DNA of 64,000 bases, from positions 4,702,357 to 4,766,356 of the forward strand of contig NW_006499810.1 of the NCBI RefSeq assembly GCF_000471905.2. Reading direction: 5' to 3'. This DNA is from Amborella trichopoda (Eukaryota; Streptophyta; Magnoliopsida; Amborellales; Amborellaceae). The translations under genes and the position numbers were made by a program. Positions 24,201 to 34,399 of this stretch are shown here, one piece after another (position 1 is the stretch's first letter; every line of letters begins with the position of its first letter). The notes under the pieces were generated by a model. That model had not been told where the DNA came from and searched no databases. It saw nothing but the letters and a program-made list of their open reading frames with translations.

Positions 24201-25136
24201 TTATTATTCTCATGTTATATGTTGATGACATGCTTATCGTTGGTCAAGATGCAAATTTGATTGATAGGTTGAAGAAAGAATTGAATAAGGTTTTTGACAT
24301 GAAGGACCTAGGGGCTGCAAAAAAAATTTTGGGCATGACAATCAAGCATGATAGGAAGAAAAAAAAGTTGTGGCTATCACAAGAAAAGTACATTGAGAAG
24401 GTACTTGAAAGATTCAACATGAAGAATGCCAAGCCAGTCAGTACACCATTAGCTAGTCACTTCAAGTTGAGCCCCAAGTTATCTCCAACAAGCAGTGAAG
24501 AGAAGAAGGAAATGGAGAAGATCCCCTACGATTCAACCGTAGGAAGTTTGATGTGCGCTATGGTGTGCACAAGGCATGACATAGCACATGCCACCGATGT
24601 AGTTAGCATATACTTGGCAAATCCAAGCAAGCAACGTTGGGAAGATATAAAATGGATTCTAAGGTATCTAAGAGGCCCATCTAAAGTTTGTCTATGTTTT
24701 GGAAACTCGTCACCCTTGGTGGAAGGCTATACAGATGCAGATATGGTAGGAGATCTTGATAAAAGAAAGTCTGCATCGGGTTACTTGTTTACTTTTGTAG
24801 GAGGAGTCATTTCTTAGCAATCAAAGTTGCAAAAATGTGTTGCACTTTTGACTACAGAGGCAAAGTATATTGCTGCCATAGAAGCCTGTAAGGAGATGCT
24901 ATGGTTGAAGCATTTTCTTATAGAGTTGGGTTTTAAACAAAAGGAGTATGCTACATTCCGCTCTAGAACCATGCACATTAAAGTGTGATACCATTGGATT
25001 AGAGATGTCTTAGAAAATGGGTTGATGAAGGTTTGCAAAATCCATACCGATCGAAATCTGTCAGACATGATGACGAAGATAGTACCAAAGGAGAAGCATG
25101 AGTTATGCAAAGCTTTGACAGATATGGATGCCATGT
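21236..25136 (+). pseudogene. copia element II gag-pol polyprotein, pseudogene
   Basis: Polyprotein for packaging, cDNA synthesis and integration. Gag starts at ATG 21236 and shifts frame near 21290. The UBN2-type gag region has LWKKLHDLYERKT near 21483-21520 and NLKFKENGSVAEHLNEM near 21562-21612. A CCHC zinc knuckle, CYYCNKLGHMKKEC, is at about 21913-21955. Protease shows VIDSGASFHAT at about 22107-22140. GAG-pre-integrase shows WHQRLGHMSEKG near 22496 and CDHC near 22590. The integrase core spans about 22650-23250. RT starts near 23640 and has the catalytic YVDDM at about 24220-24234. RNase H shows YTDADMVGD at about 24729 and a tail to about 25136. Stops inside otherwise conserved words (for example TAA between R and WYKKF near 24100, TAG for the Trp of the RNase H SWQS word near 24817) show decay after insertion. 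Confidence 0.9.
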
Positions 25137-25171
25137 AAGCATCCAGTATGTGGGAGCCCTCCTTATGGGTA

Positions 25172-25185
25172 TGGAGGGAGAGTTT
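25172..25185 (+). other. Polypurine tract of copia element II
   Basis: ATGGAGGGAGAGTT directly precedes the 3' LTR start at 25186. Such a purine run primes plus-strand synthesis. Confidence 0.8.
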
Positions 25186-25924
25186 GTTGGGGTGATAACT
25201 TTGTGCGGTCCAACCCTATAAAAAGTGAAAGAAAAAAAAAAAAAAAACCCAATAAAAAAAGGGTTAGAGAAAGAGAGAGGTTTTTAGAGAGAAAAGATAC
25301 ATGGTGTTTTAAAAGACAAAAATAAAAGGGTTTTTTTTGAGACACCATTTGCAAGCAAAGATAGGGTTATTTGAAGATTCTTGGAGAGAAAAAAGTGTAG
25401 GTTTGTAGCAAGGTTTCCATCACCATTTTAGGCCATTTTAGAGGCCATTTTTGCTATCTCTCATGTTCAACACTCAGCTGGAAATCGAAACAATTGGTGT
25501 GCTCTCGGTTACATCTCCAAGCCATTGGAAGACCATTTTTGGGGCGTTTTGAGGTGGGAAAGAGATGATATTATTGGTACTTGTAAGGTAACTTTGTATC
25601 TTCTCCAAGTTATTATTCACTCATTTGATTGTAAGCCTCAAGTTTTGAGCAAAAACTTGAGAAGAAACTATATTGTAACTCTCATTTGATTTTATTAGAT
25701 TCGTCTCTCGGATTTGCCCCGTGGTTTTTCCCTTCATATTGAAGGGTTTTCCACGTTAAATCTTGTGTTGTGATTATGCTTGGTGGAACTTTTCCTTTGT
25801 GATTTCTAGTTTTCTTGACGCTTAGCAAATTGCCCATTTTCAGTTTTTGAACAAACATCTATTGTAGGATATTTTTTTTAACCTTTGATTCACACATAGA
25901 AGGGAAGGGCATTGCTTCCCAACA
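25186..25924 (+). repeat. 3' LTR of copia element II
   Basis: 739 bp, starts TGTTGGGGTGATAACTTTG, ends TTGCTTCCCAACA. It is followed by GTAAG, which repeats the five bases before the 5' LTR. The open frames on both strands within it are incidental. Confidence 0.92.
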
Positions 25925-25929
25925 GTAAG

Positions 25930-27550
25930 GACCATATAAGAAAATAAAAGACCTTTGTGGGATCTCTAGATGGGGGGAAGAAATATCATGTACTCAGTTG
26001 GGATCTAGTTTGTACACTAAAGATGGAAGGTGGTTTAGGAGTCCGGAAGATAAAATTTGTGAACAAGGATCTTTTAGCTAAATAGTGGTGGAGGTCCATG
26101 ATCGAGACTGAGTAACTTTGGAGGAGAGTTGTGGCTTCAAAATATGGAGTGGATCAAAATATCCAGCTCATAAGTGGTACGAGGGGTGGACATATTTTTT
26201 CACAGATATGGAAGGGTATTCTCAGATGTCGAGATACTGTGGTGAATTATAGCCATTAGGTGGTGGCTAATGGTAATAGGATTAATTTTGGGTCAAATAA
26301 ATGGTTAGGTGACAGTCCATTAAACATCAGATTTCCCCAACTTTTCTCCAAAATTTCAAATCCTCTCGTAAAGATGAATGACGTATGCGTTAGATAAGAG
26401 TTCAGGATAGTCTGGAATTTACAATATATTTATAACAGAATGCCTGACTATGTTATTGTCAGATTTATTTCTCCTGGGAGGGCAAGGATGAGGTAGTTTA
26501 GGAAGAAGAAAGTGATAGGCTATTCTCAGTTAAATCTTCCTTTAGATTGCTATTTCATGATTGAATTCGATGGAATAACGGGAATCTCAGCTAGATTTGG
26601 AAATGACATGTTCCTATAATGTTAAAGTTTATATTTGGATCATGATGCAAGATAGATCTCTAACTGTGGATAATCTTAGGAAACGGGGTAAGATTTTGGT
26701 TAATTTTTTGTTGTTGTACAAAAGAGATGAAGAGAATGGAGATCATTTATTCCTCCATTATGAGTTTAAATGTTCCCTTTGGTGGTGGGTATTTTAGATG
26801 TGTGGAGTTTCTATAGTTTTTCCTCTGAACCAGATTAACATCTTGGAGCATTTAGGTGTCTCAGGCTTGCCAAAGAAAGGAAAAATCTTATGGGATATTA
26901 TGAGAGCTGCATTATTATGGGAGGTTTGGTTGGAGTGGAATAGAAGGATATTTGAAAGTAAAAAATTAAGTATACAACAAATAAAAGACAAGATTTTGCA
27001 TACTACTTGGTCGTGGTTCTCATTGACAAAGGAGGGAGGTGGTGTGTCAAAGTCGGACGTTGTATTGAACTTGGCAACTGTGATGTGGTAGTCTTGTATA
27101 TCTATTACACATATGGCAAGATGGATTCTACTAGTTAATGGGTGCATCAAACTTAATTTTTATAATAGTTTGTTGGGGAATCCCAGTCCCATTGGTATGG
27201 AAAGTGTTCTGAATGAGTTCTATTCTTTGTTGCTATTTCTATCCTTGTAGTATTTCTACTCTGAATATGGCTGAATTAACTGCCTTGCTTTATGGATTAA
27301 AGGTGGTTAAGGATATGTTTTTAGGTGTTTGGTGTATAATAGAAGGGGATTCTCTCAATGTGATCAATTGGTGTAAGTGAAATTAGAGGCGTCCTTGATC
27401 ACTCAGATCTCTTTGGATGGAGTTTATGAATTTATTATATGGGTTGCAGGTTGATTTTTTGTTTATAGGGACAGAAATCAAGTAGCTGATTCTTTAGCTA
27501 TCAATAAAAGTTTATCATCATGTCAAGAAAATAAAATAAAAATATAAGAC
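25930..27550 (+). pseudogene. 3' part of a non-LTR retrotransposon (LINE) ORF2, pseudogene
   Basis: Begins directly at the target site of copia element II. The start carries the region after the LINE RT fingers: FVGSLDGGKKYHVLSWD (about 25952-26002) and GGLGVRKIKFVNKDLLAK (about 26030-26080). A zinc-binding RT-associated region follows, with GDHLFLHYEFKC at about 26738-26773. The 26798-27091 frame (DIMRAALLWEVWLEWNRRIF) matches the usual linker before RNase H. A plant RNase H-like remnant has NMAELTALLYGLK near 27265-27303 and the acidic IIEGDSLNVINW near 27340. A-rich sequence near 27523-27550 may be the old tail. Multiple stops and frame changes mean it is dead. The RT core itself is absent. 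Confidence 0.75.
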
Positions 27551-27649
27551 CCTTGGTCTACATTTTATGGGTTTGGTTTATATAAGCTGACAATCTTAAA
27601 TAGATGCACCATCAAATTATGACGAAAGATGTAAGTTTGGTGCTTGATA

Positions 27650-28045
27650 TCCTTGTGGCAACCAGAAAAATCCAGTTTTATCCTTATTAGTAAAGTTAGA
27701 AGTTTCATAAATAATACAGATCAAGTAGATCTATAAACACTTGAAAAATTTTTATCTTTATTAGTAAAATTAAAAGTTCCATAAATAATACAGATTGAGT
27801 AGATCTATAAACACTTGAAAATTTGAAAAATTGGATAGTTCAGATAATAAGTCACAAAATGCACTATTTTGATGACTAGAAATCGTTTTTTCTTTCTTTC
27901 TTTCATATTCATGATCTCAAGTTTGAGATGAATAATTGGAGGGATTTTCCAATGTCAAAAAAATGTTTGTCTGTAGGTTTTTGAGGGGCACCTCACTTCT
28001 ATACTATAAGGTTGAGAGCTTATTAAAACCTTTCTCCTATAATTA
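27650..28045 (+). repeat. Diverged MITE family 1 relative with an internal tandem duplication
   Basis: Contains AAGTAGATCTATAAACACTTG, AGTCACAAAATGCACTATTTT and a GATTTTCCAATGTCAAAAAAATG phrase in the order seen in the family, and ends near ATACTATAAGGTTGAGAGC. A block of about 72 bp (TTATTAGTAAAGTTAGAAGT through ATAAACACTTGAAAA) is repeated once, at about 27677 and 27749. No flanking duplication found. Confidence 0.6.
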
Positions 28046-29285
28046 TTATATCTATTTGGTAACTAAGAGGGATGAGGGACCCTTACCAACTTCATTAATT
28101 AGTTAAAAGACATTACAAAATATACATCAAGAGTCATTTAGAAAGGAAAAATTGGTAACATCAAAAACTGAAAAATAATTTAAGAAAGAATGACAAATTG
28201 TAGCCTTCGAGCATCTCGTGCCATTTTTTCTAATACATCACCAACAGGGCTCGCTTCTTGGACAAGGAGATTCACTATCCAAGATGCCAAAGACATTTAT
28301 GAACAAGTGTGTGAATACGCCTAAGGGGATGCTTAGTACCAAAGGAGGAATCCACCACTAGCTTGGGTTCAATTTCAATCTCTATCTCATGAAGCTTAAG
28401 CTCTTTAACTTGAGGAATACTTTCTTTCGAAAGGTATAAATTCTTTCGCATTATTCAAAAGCCATGACCATAATGCCCTGGAGGGCATGGCTCCGGCTCT
28501 GGAATCCAAATCTTAGATTCCGAAGCTCGGATTTTGAGCGGAACTCACGCTTTTTTACGAGGGAGATTGTGCCTTTTTTTTTATGGAATCTCAATCCTTT
28601 TTTTGTAGGGACCTGGATCAGCGCCATGGTGCTCGATCTCAGATCTCGCTCGTTATATTTGTGGATCTCCATCTTTATAGGATCTTGATCCTTAGATTTG
28701 TGTATCTCCATCTTTATTATGTATTTATCCCAAACATCAAGTGTTAAAGTACTTAGCTTGGTACTAGAGTTGTAAAATGTATAAATAATATTAAGAATCA
28801 AAATAATTAAAGAATTTAACACAATGGGAAGAGGGAACCCCGTTAGTTGTGATATTATTTTGTTTCTATGAGCATTGGGATTGTGATCCTTTATATTTAT
28901 GGATCAATGACTCCAATTTATATAGATCGCTGGTCCATAAGAAGTGGAAAAGGCAGCCCTTGCAAAATGGGTCCAGATCCCATGAGCGTTGGGAGCAAAG
29001 TCGTTTATATATGAGTTTCAGCTTTGGGCTCAATACCTTCTATGGAGAGCGATATAAAAGTGTCGGAACACCAAATACCCTTCGTTCCGACATTACCGCT
29101 CTCGACCTCAGAGCAATGCCTGCTTCGGCTCTGGGTAACTATGGCCATGACATTTAAAGTTGAAAAGCCTCTAAGAAATCTAATAAAATGATCACGAATA
29201 ATGCCCTCACTTTGTGTGCTTTACCCGAGTTTCTAGAGAGGCCCATCAATATTCAATTTCAAACAATCTAAAGATTGAGGACACA
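28046..29285. other. Intergenic DNA, nothing recognised
   Basis: Two small open frames (near 28464-28688 and 28849-29157) have no recognised domain. Some short phrases recur (for example GATCTCCATCTTTAT near 28664 and GTATCTCCATCTTTAT near 28703), giving a weakly repetitive feel. I cannot assign a function. Confidence 0.4.
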
Positions 29286-29294
29286 AAAAAATAA

Positions 29295-29688
29295 GGGTGT
29301 GGTTTCTATAAGGTTGCAACCTTAAACAATCTAATTAAGGTGCAGCTCCAAATTTTATCATAGCATATAATTTTGGTGAAATAAATTTTTATGATTATCT
29401 CAAAATCTATTTTTATATCTAATTATAAAATTTAAATTTCAAAAACAGTTAAAATCAAGTAGATATATAAACATATGGAAATCTTGAAAATAGACGGTCT
29501 AGATAATGTATCACAAGATGTACTATTTCTGAGACTCAAAATCTATTTTTTATTCATATTCATACATCTCTATGTTAAGATGATCAATAAGAGATTTTTT
29601 CAATATTAAGATAATACTTTTTGATGAATTTTTAAAATACATATATAATACTACCTTTTAAAATTGCAACCTTATATAAACTTTTTTC
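29295..29688 (+). mobile_element. MITE family 1, copy C, with perfect 9-bp target duplication
   Basis: 394 bp. The left end is GGGTGTGGTTTCTATAAGG and the right end is CTTATATAAACTTTTTTC. AAAAAATAA occurs at 29286-29294 and again at 29689-29697. The interior follows copies A and B, including AATAGACGGTCTAGATAATG. This is the best-preserved pair of ends in the family in this window. Confidence 0.85.
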
Positions 29689-29697
29689 AAAAAATAA

Positions 29698-30399
29698 TGG
29701 ACCTTGTTGGGGCAGGTGCCTCTATCCATTTCTGTTAAGAGGTTGTCGAGAATAGCCTTCCCACTTAAATGATGGGACCATTTCACTCCTGCAATCTAAA
29801 CGCTGTGGCTCGCAGTACGATGCAAAGGTCATTTTTATTTACACCAATATAGCATTTCGTCAACGTTAGATCGTCCTCAAAATGAAATTTTAATGAGCAC
29901 ATCTATGGCTATACTTGCTGTAAATGAGAGTGATGGTAGGCATACACAACGGCGCTAAAAATGTTTAAAATTTAAAAATTTCAATACAAGTCCCTTATAC
30001 ACCCATCCCAGTATTCATGTCCAACAAAAGTTACACCAATTTACCATTGTTATGGGAAGTAACACAGACTTAATTTATATTGAAAAAAGGCCCAAACAAC
30101 ACCTCTAAGTTACTCTAACTCAATTTTCCATTCAATTATACAATTAAGATTGTCGAATATAGAACTATATATACGAGTACGAGATTCAGCACACGTATTA
30201 CATAGATTTTAAAAAAACAAATGATAAAAGAAAAAAGAATGGATTTTATACAAATACTTTCATTGCAATCACAACAATACAAACTCAATAACGAATAATG
30301 TCACTACAATATAGAACAATGGGGAAGACAATGTAGTAAAAATTGGATCTCGACAATACACTATCATTGATCATATATTAGCTTCTCAAAACTTAGTAC
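29698..30399. other. AT-rich intergenic DNA, nothing recognised
   Basis: No open frame of note on either strand and no repeat with definable ends. It precedes the probable 5' LTR of copia element III, whose left end is not certain. Confidence 0.4.
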
Positions 30400-30994
30400 T
30401 CTCCAAATCGGTGTTGGTATGAAGCCATGTTTTACAGAGGAAATGCCTGATTCCCTTGAACTTTACTATCTCCTATTTTGTAGGAAATATTATATCCTAT
30501 CATATAGGATGACAAGCCTTTCCCACTGATTCTACGTGATCTAGTTTTGGTGCCAAATAAGAGTCCTATTTTGTGGGAAATGAAATCCCATTGACTTAGG
30601 AACTTATCTAATTCCTAAAGATAATGGGAGAAGCAAAAGACGCCCTCACGTGGGTGTCTCTTATGGGTTATTCCACTTTATAAATATAGAAAATAAAATA
30701 CATGGAAACAAAGAGATGAAAAAGAAAGAAAAAATAGTTAGTTTTCTTTAGTTCTTTGGTGGGTGCTCTAGAGAGAAAAAGACATTGTTTTAATGCTTGA
30801 GAGAGAGAGAGCTTGTAATTCCTTGTATTCTCAATGCTTGCATGATATTTTTTTTATTAGTAGAAGAGAACTTTGCTGCTATGTGGATGTAGGTAAATTG
30901 CCAAACTACGTAAATCTTTGTCTCTCTTTTTTTATTTTTACTTATTATTTTTCTTTCATTTATTTTTCCCAAATCTTGGTTTTCATCCACTACA
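30400..30994 (+). repeat. Probable 5' LTR of copia element III, left end uncertain
   Basis: The right end is placed at TACA (30991-30994) just before the primer binding site. A TATA-like CTTTATAAATATAG is near 30677-30690, and a GAGAGAGAGAGA run at about 30800-30811. The left end could not be set by comparison. Confidence 0.45.
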
Positions 30995-30996
30995 AT

Positions 30997-31009
30997 TGGT
31001 GTCAGAACC
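30997..31009 (+). other. Primer binding site of copia element III
   Basis: TGGTGTCAGAACC differs at two positions from the usual copia TGGTATCAGAGCC and sits between the LTR-like sequence and gag. Confidence 0.65.
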
Positions 31010-31067
31010 TTATGGTTTTAGATCCTTGTTGGGCATAAGGTTTATAGCAGATCACAGATCTTTGAAG

Positions 31068-32452
31068 ATGATTGGAGAAGATTCAACCATATATAAAATT
31101 CCAAAATTTGACGGTTCCAATTTCTCAACCTAAAAATTAAAGATGCATACGGTGTTGGTGAAAGATAGCCATGTAGTAGTTTTAAAATGTAGAGAAAATA
31201 AACTCGAAAAGATGGATGATGAAAATGATAAATTAGTTAGGGCATATATTTTCTTGGCTCTTGATGAGTCTGTTTTATTCAATGCTTCATTAGAAACTTT
31301 CGCAAAAGATTTATAAGGCAGGCTGAAAAATACTCACGAAGGTAAGTCTCTTCCTAATAAAATTTTTCTTCGTCAGAAACTTTACAATCCCAAGATGAGT
31401 GATAATGCATCTTTGCAAGGTCACTTAAATGAGCTTAATGCCTTAATTAGTAAGCTGATATCACTAGATGTAAAAATTGATGAAGAAGATAAAGTAGGTA
31501 TTTTACTTAGTAGTGCAAAATCTTTTGAATTTGATTCCATTGTTTAAGCATTTTTGAAAGAGGTCTAGACGAAAGTTTGGTCAAGATTCATCTAGGAATG
31601 CATCTGTAGCACGGAGAAGATCAATTGAGAAAACTACAAGAAGAGATCGTCAAGATCCAAATCAAGAGGATGTAAGAAAGTGAAGTGTTGGCGCTGTGGA
31701 AAATTAGGCTATTTGAGGAAAGATTGTAAGGCACAAAAAAAACTTAGAAGCCCCTAAATTTGGTTCTAATGAGAAGCCTAGTTCAAGTAGTTCTCAATAA
31801 AATCTAGTAGAAGAAATTGAGTTTTCTGGAGATAGAGAAATTTTGTTTGTGGATAGGGTTGAAGGTTTGAAGTATTGGCTACTTGATTCAAGTACATCCT
31901 TTCATATGACTCTACATAGGGATTGGTTCTATCGGTACCAACTCATGTAAAATAGTGGGAGTTGGAGATGTGAGAATAAATATATCCAATAGATGCATAA
32001 AAACAATCCCAGATGTCAGATATGTTCTAGGTATCAGAAAGAGTCTATTGTAGTTGGGAAAATTTGCTGAGGAAGGTTTCAAATTTACAATTGAAAATAG
32101 ATGTCTAAAAGTTTTAAAAGGAGTACTAGTTGTTGCAAAGTAGTTAGTACGTAATTTGTTCAGACTTGTTGGAGAAATAATTTTGGAATATGCTGATATT
32201 GCAAAGGTGGACTTTGTCTTGACATGGTGTGCGCGTTTGGGTCACATGAGCGAGTGTGAACTCAAGATACATCTCGATAAAAACCTTCTCCCTGGTTTAA
32301 AGTCTTTTAATTTAAATTTTTTTGATCATTCTTATTTGGAAAGTAGAAAAAGTTGCACTTTGGTTTATCCATAGCTAAAAGTAGGGATTTTTTTGGAATT
32401 GATCCATTCGGATACATGGGAATCACCTACTGACCCTATGGTGGAGGGAGGG
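31068..32452 (+). pseudogene. copia element III gag and 5' pol, pseudogene
   Basis: Gag begins at ATG 31068 with IYKIPKFDGSNFST; a stop replaces the Trp usually found next. The gag body (LRQKLYNPKMSDNASLQGHL near 31370-31430) is followed by a zinc knuckle, CWRCGKLGYLRKDC, at about 31686-31730, whose His is replaced by Tyr. Protease reads LDSSTSFHM at about 31885-31911, so the glycine of the DSGA active site is Ser. GAG-pre-integrase has ARLGHMSECELK near 32230-32270. The integrase start is LELIHSDTWESP near 32394-32430. It ends mid-domain at 32452. Several in-frame stops (near 31130, 31314, 31546, 31567) and a frame change mean it is inactive. Confidence 0.8.
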
Positions 32453-33749
32453 TGTTTGAAGATATTTTTTAGCACCTTGGGTCCTCGATACGGAATAAAA
32501 AAGAAGCCAGTCAATAAAGCCTTGATATACAGTGAAATTCCTCACAGTCTCATAATTGCCCCAGAACAGGTTAGAACCTTCCTAAGCACACCAAAACGCT
32601 ACCTGCCAAGTTTTGTCATAATCCGGCATGTCTAAAGTGGTGCAGACAAAGAAAATCAGCCTCTAGCACCCTGAAATGGGCCTTGTAACTAGAATTCTAT
32701 TTTCAGTGCATCAAACAGCTGTAGGACCACCGCCACTAGATCTGAAACTGTCAAAAACCCCTAGGGGTTATGTTTCAGCTTAAACGGACGTTCCAGGACA
32801 AAGTTATGGGTGAAACATTAAAAAAAGGTAGGCTGCACACTATTCCCGTTTGGCTTCCCTACACCAATCTCCATTAAAGGAGACTGGTTTGCACAGTCAT
32901 GAGCAGCAATTTTGAAGACTTGTATGTCACTCGTCTTGAGTTAGATCGCAATCAAATTTGGAGAGTATGTTCGTCTTATCAAGACGAGCATTTTGATAAA
33001 TGGCACGCCCCCGGACGATACCTGAGCAAGGAGAAAAACTAGGGAGAAATTGGCTATTCGTGAAGACAGTTATAGAAAATTTAGCAGGAACACACCTCGC
33101 TCGAGTGGCCATATCACGACGCGTATGTACTCGATCAACGTGAAACCAATTGCATTATGTACGTAAGGTCCGAGACTATGTCTGGTTCGTATGATGAACG
33201 GTTGGATTCGACACACGAAGGCGATAAAACTGTTGCAGATTCCATCCACAAGATTTCAAGATCCAATCAAAAACCCAAACGACGAAATCTTCGTCCGAGC
33301 ATGAAATTGAGTTGCATTTGTTGCAACGTGATCGTGACGGCATGCTCAGTGCATTTCAGGGAAGAAACCAAAGAAAAAATATAAAATAAACAAGAACACT
33401 ATCGATTGGAAGTTTTCATGATCTATACAAATTTCGAGTCGCATGATCGTGGCCTAAAAACACGATCTGTGGCTCGAAGTTGGTATCCAACTGATCCTCA
33501 TGTGGAGCCCAATAAGAAAAAAATCATTTTTCAGCCAAACAGACATCGGAGCAACCCCGAATCATCCATGGAAGATTACGCACATTTTAAGGCAGCAGTA
33601 GGGACTGTTTTGGAATTCCATGTATTGTTGAGCAGCGGCAAAACAGTCCTTTTGCACCCATTTTTTAGATTTTACTTTAATTCAAATAAATTTTAATTAT
33701 CATCAATTAGGCTAGATTTTGGGCATCCACTCATGTTTGGGCCCAATTC

Positions 33750-33757
33750 TATAAATA
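33750..33757 (+). promoter_or_regulatory. TATA box of the G1 5' LTR
   Basis: TATAAATA, in a conserved context GGGCCCAATT...ATGCTAAAC that recurs in the 3' LTR at 50654-50661. In element G2 the equivalent reads CTACATAAAC on its sense strand, so it is damaged there. Its place suggests U3 ends shortly after and that the CT-rich and minisatellite parts are transcribed. Confidence 0.65.
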
Positions 33758-33847
33758 CAATGCTAAACTTAAATGTAAAAAGATCCCTCATTTTTCAATA
33801 TCGTGAATAAAATTTGGGAGTTTTCACAGTGACATTGTGGGCACGTC

Positions 33848-34290
33848 TTGGAGAGAGAGAGAGGAGAGAGAAGAAAAAATATGGTACCCTTTGGCGAAGG
33901 TAACTTTCTCTCCTCTCATCTTTCTCTTTCTCTCTCCTCTCATCTTTCTTTCTCTCTCCTCTCATATATCTCTTTCTCTCTCCTCCTATTTTCTCACTCT
34001 TTCTCTCTTCTCCTCTTTTATCTCTCTTTCTCTCTCCTCTTCTTTTCTCTTACTTTCTCTCTCCTCTTCTCATTTATCACTTTCTCTCTCCTCTCCTTTT
34101 CTCCTTTATCTCTTTCTCTCTCTTCCTCTCTTCTCTCTCTCTCTTTCTCTCTCCTCTCGTCTATCTCTTTCTCTTTCCTCTCTCTTTTTTGATCTTCTGT
34201 ATTCACTTTCTTTCTCTCTCTTCTATCTTTCCTCTCTTTCCCAATCTCTCTCTTTCTGTTCTCATTTGCTCTCTCTTCTCCATTCATACT
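33848..34290 (+). repeat. GA tract followed by a CT-rich tract in the G1 LTR
   Basis: A GAGAGAGAGGAGAGAGAAG stretch (33851-33875) is followed about 25 bases later by roughly 390 bases of CTCTCTCC/TTTCTC repeats. The two arms are complementary and could pair. The same arrangement is seen in the 3' LTR (about 50753-50900) and in G2 (52560-52770, opposite strand). Confidence 0.85.
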
Positions 34291-34399
34291 CGACAGAGCC
34301 TATCGCCAGGTATGACGTCCCCCTACTCTGGAACATAAACAGTAAGCCAGGCCTTAACCCGAGTGGCAGGCTGGGCCTCTGTCCAAATTACCATGTCTC

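Larger units (their letters stand above)
20430..25924 (+). mobile_element. Ty1/copia element II, complete structure, inactive
   Basis: A full-length LTR retrotransposon of about 5.5 kb. The LTRs are 20430-21177 and 25186-25924, both beginning TGTTGGG and ending CCCAACA. The 5-bp target duplication GTAAG at 20425-20429 and 25925-25929 is perfect. The primer binding site, polypurine tract and gag-pol order are all in place. The two LTRs differ by many substitutions and small indels, and the polyprotein has multiple stops, so the insertion is old and cannot move by itself. The domain order and zinc knuckle resemble the TNT1/Tork-type copia group. Confidence 0.93.
30400..32452 (+). mobile_element. 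Ty1/copia element III, 5' part, interrupted by gypsy element G1
   Basis: LTR-like sequence, a primer binding site, gag, zinc knuckle, protease and pre-integrase follow each other. The integrase domain stops abruptly at 32452, where the LTR of G1 begins. The rest should lie to the right of the window, beyond G1 and G2. The 5' limit is approximate because no second LTR is visible. Confidence 0.75.

Noticed and set aside
28849..29157. 102-residue open frame as a gene
   Set aside because: No recognised domain, no splice or promoter context, no repeat relation seen.
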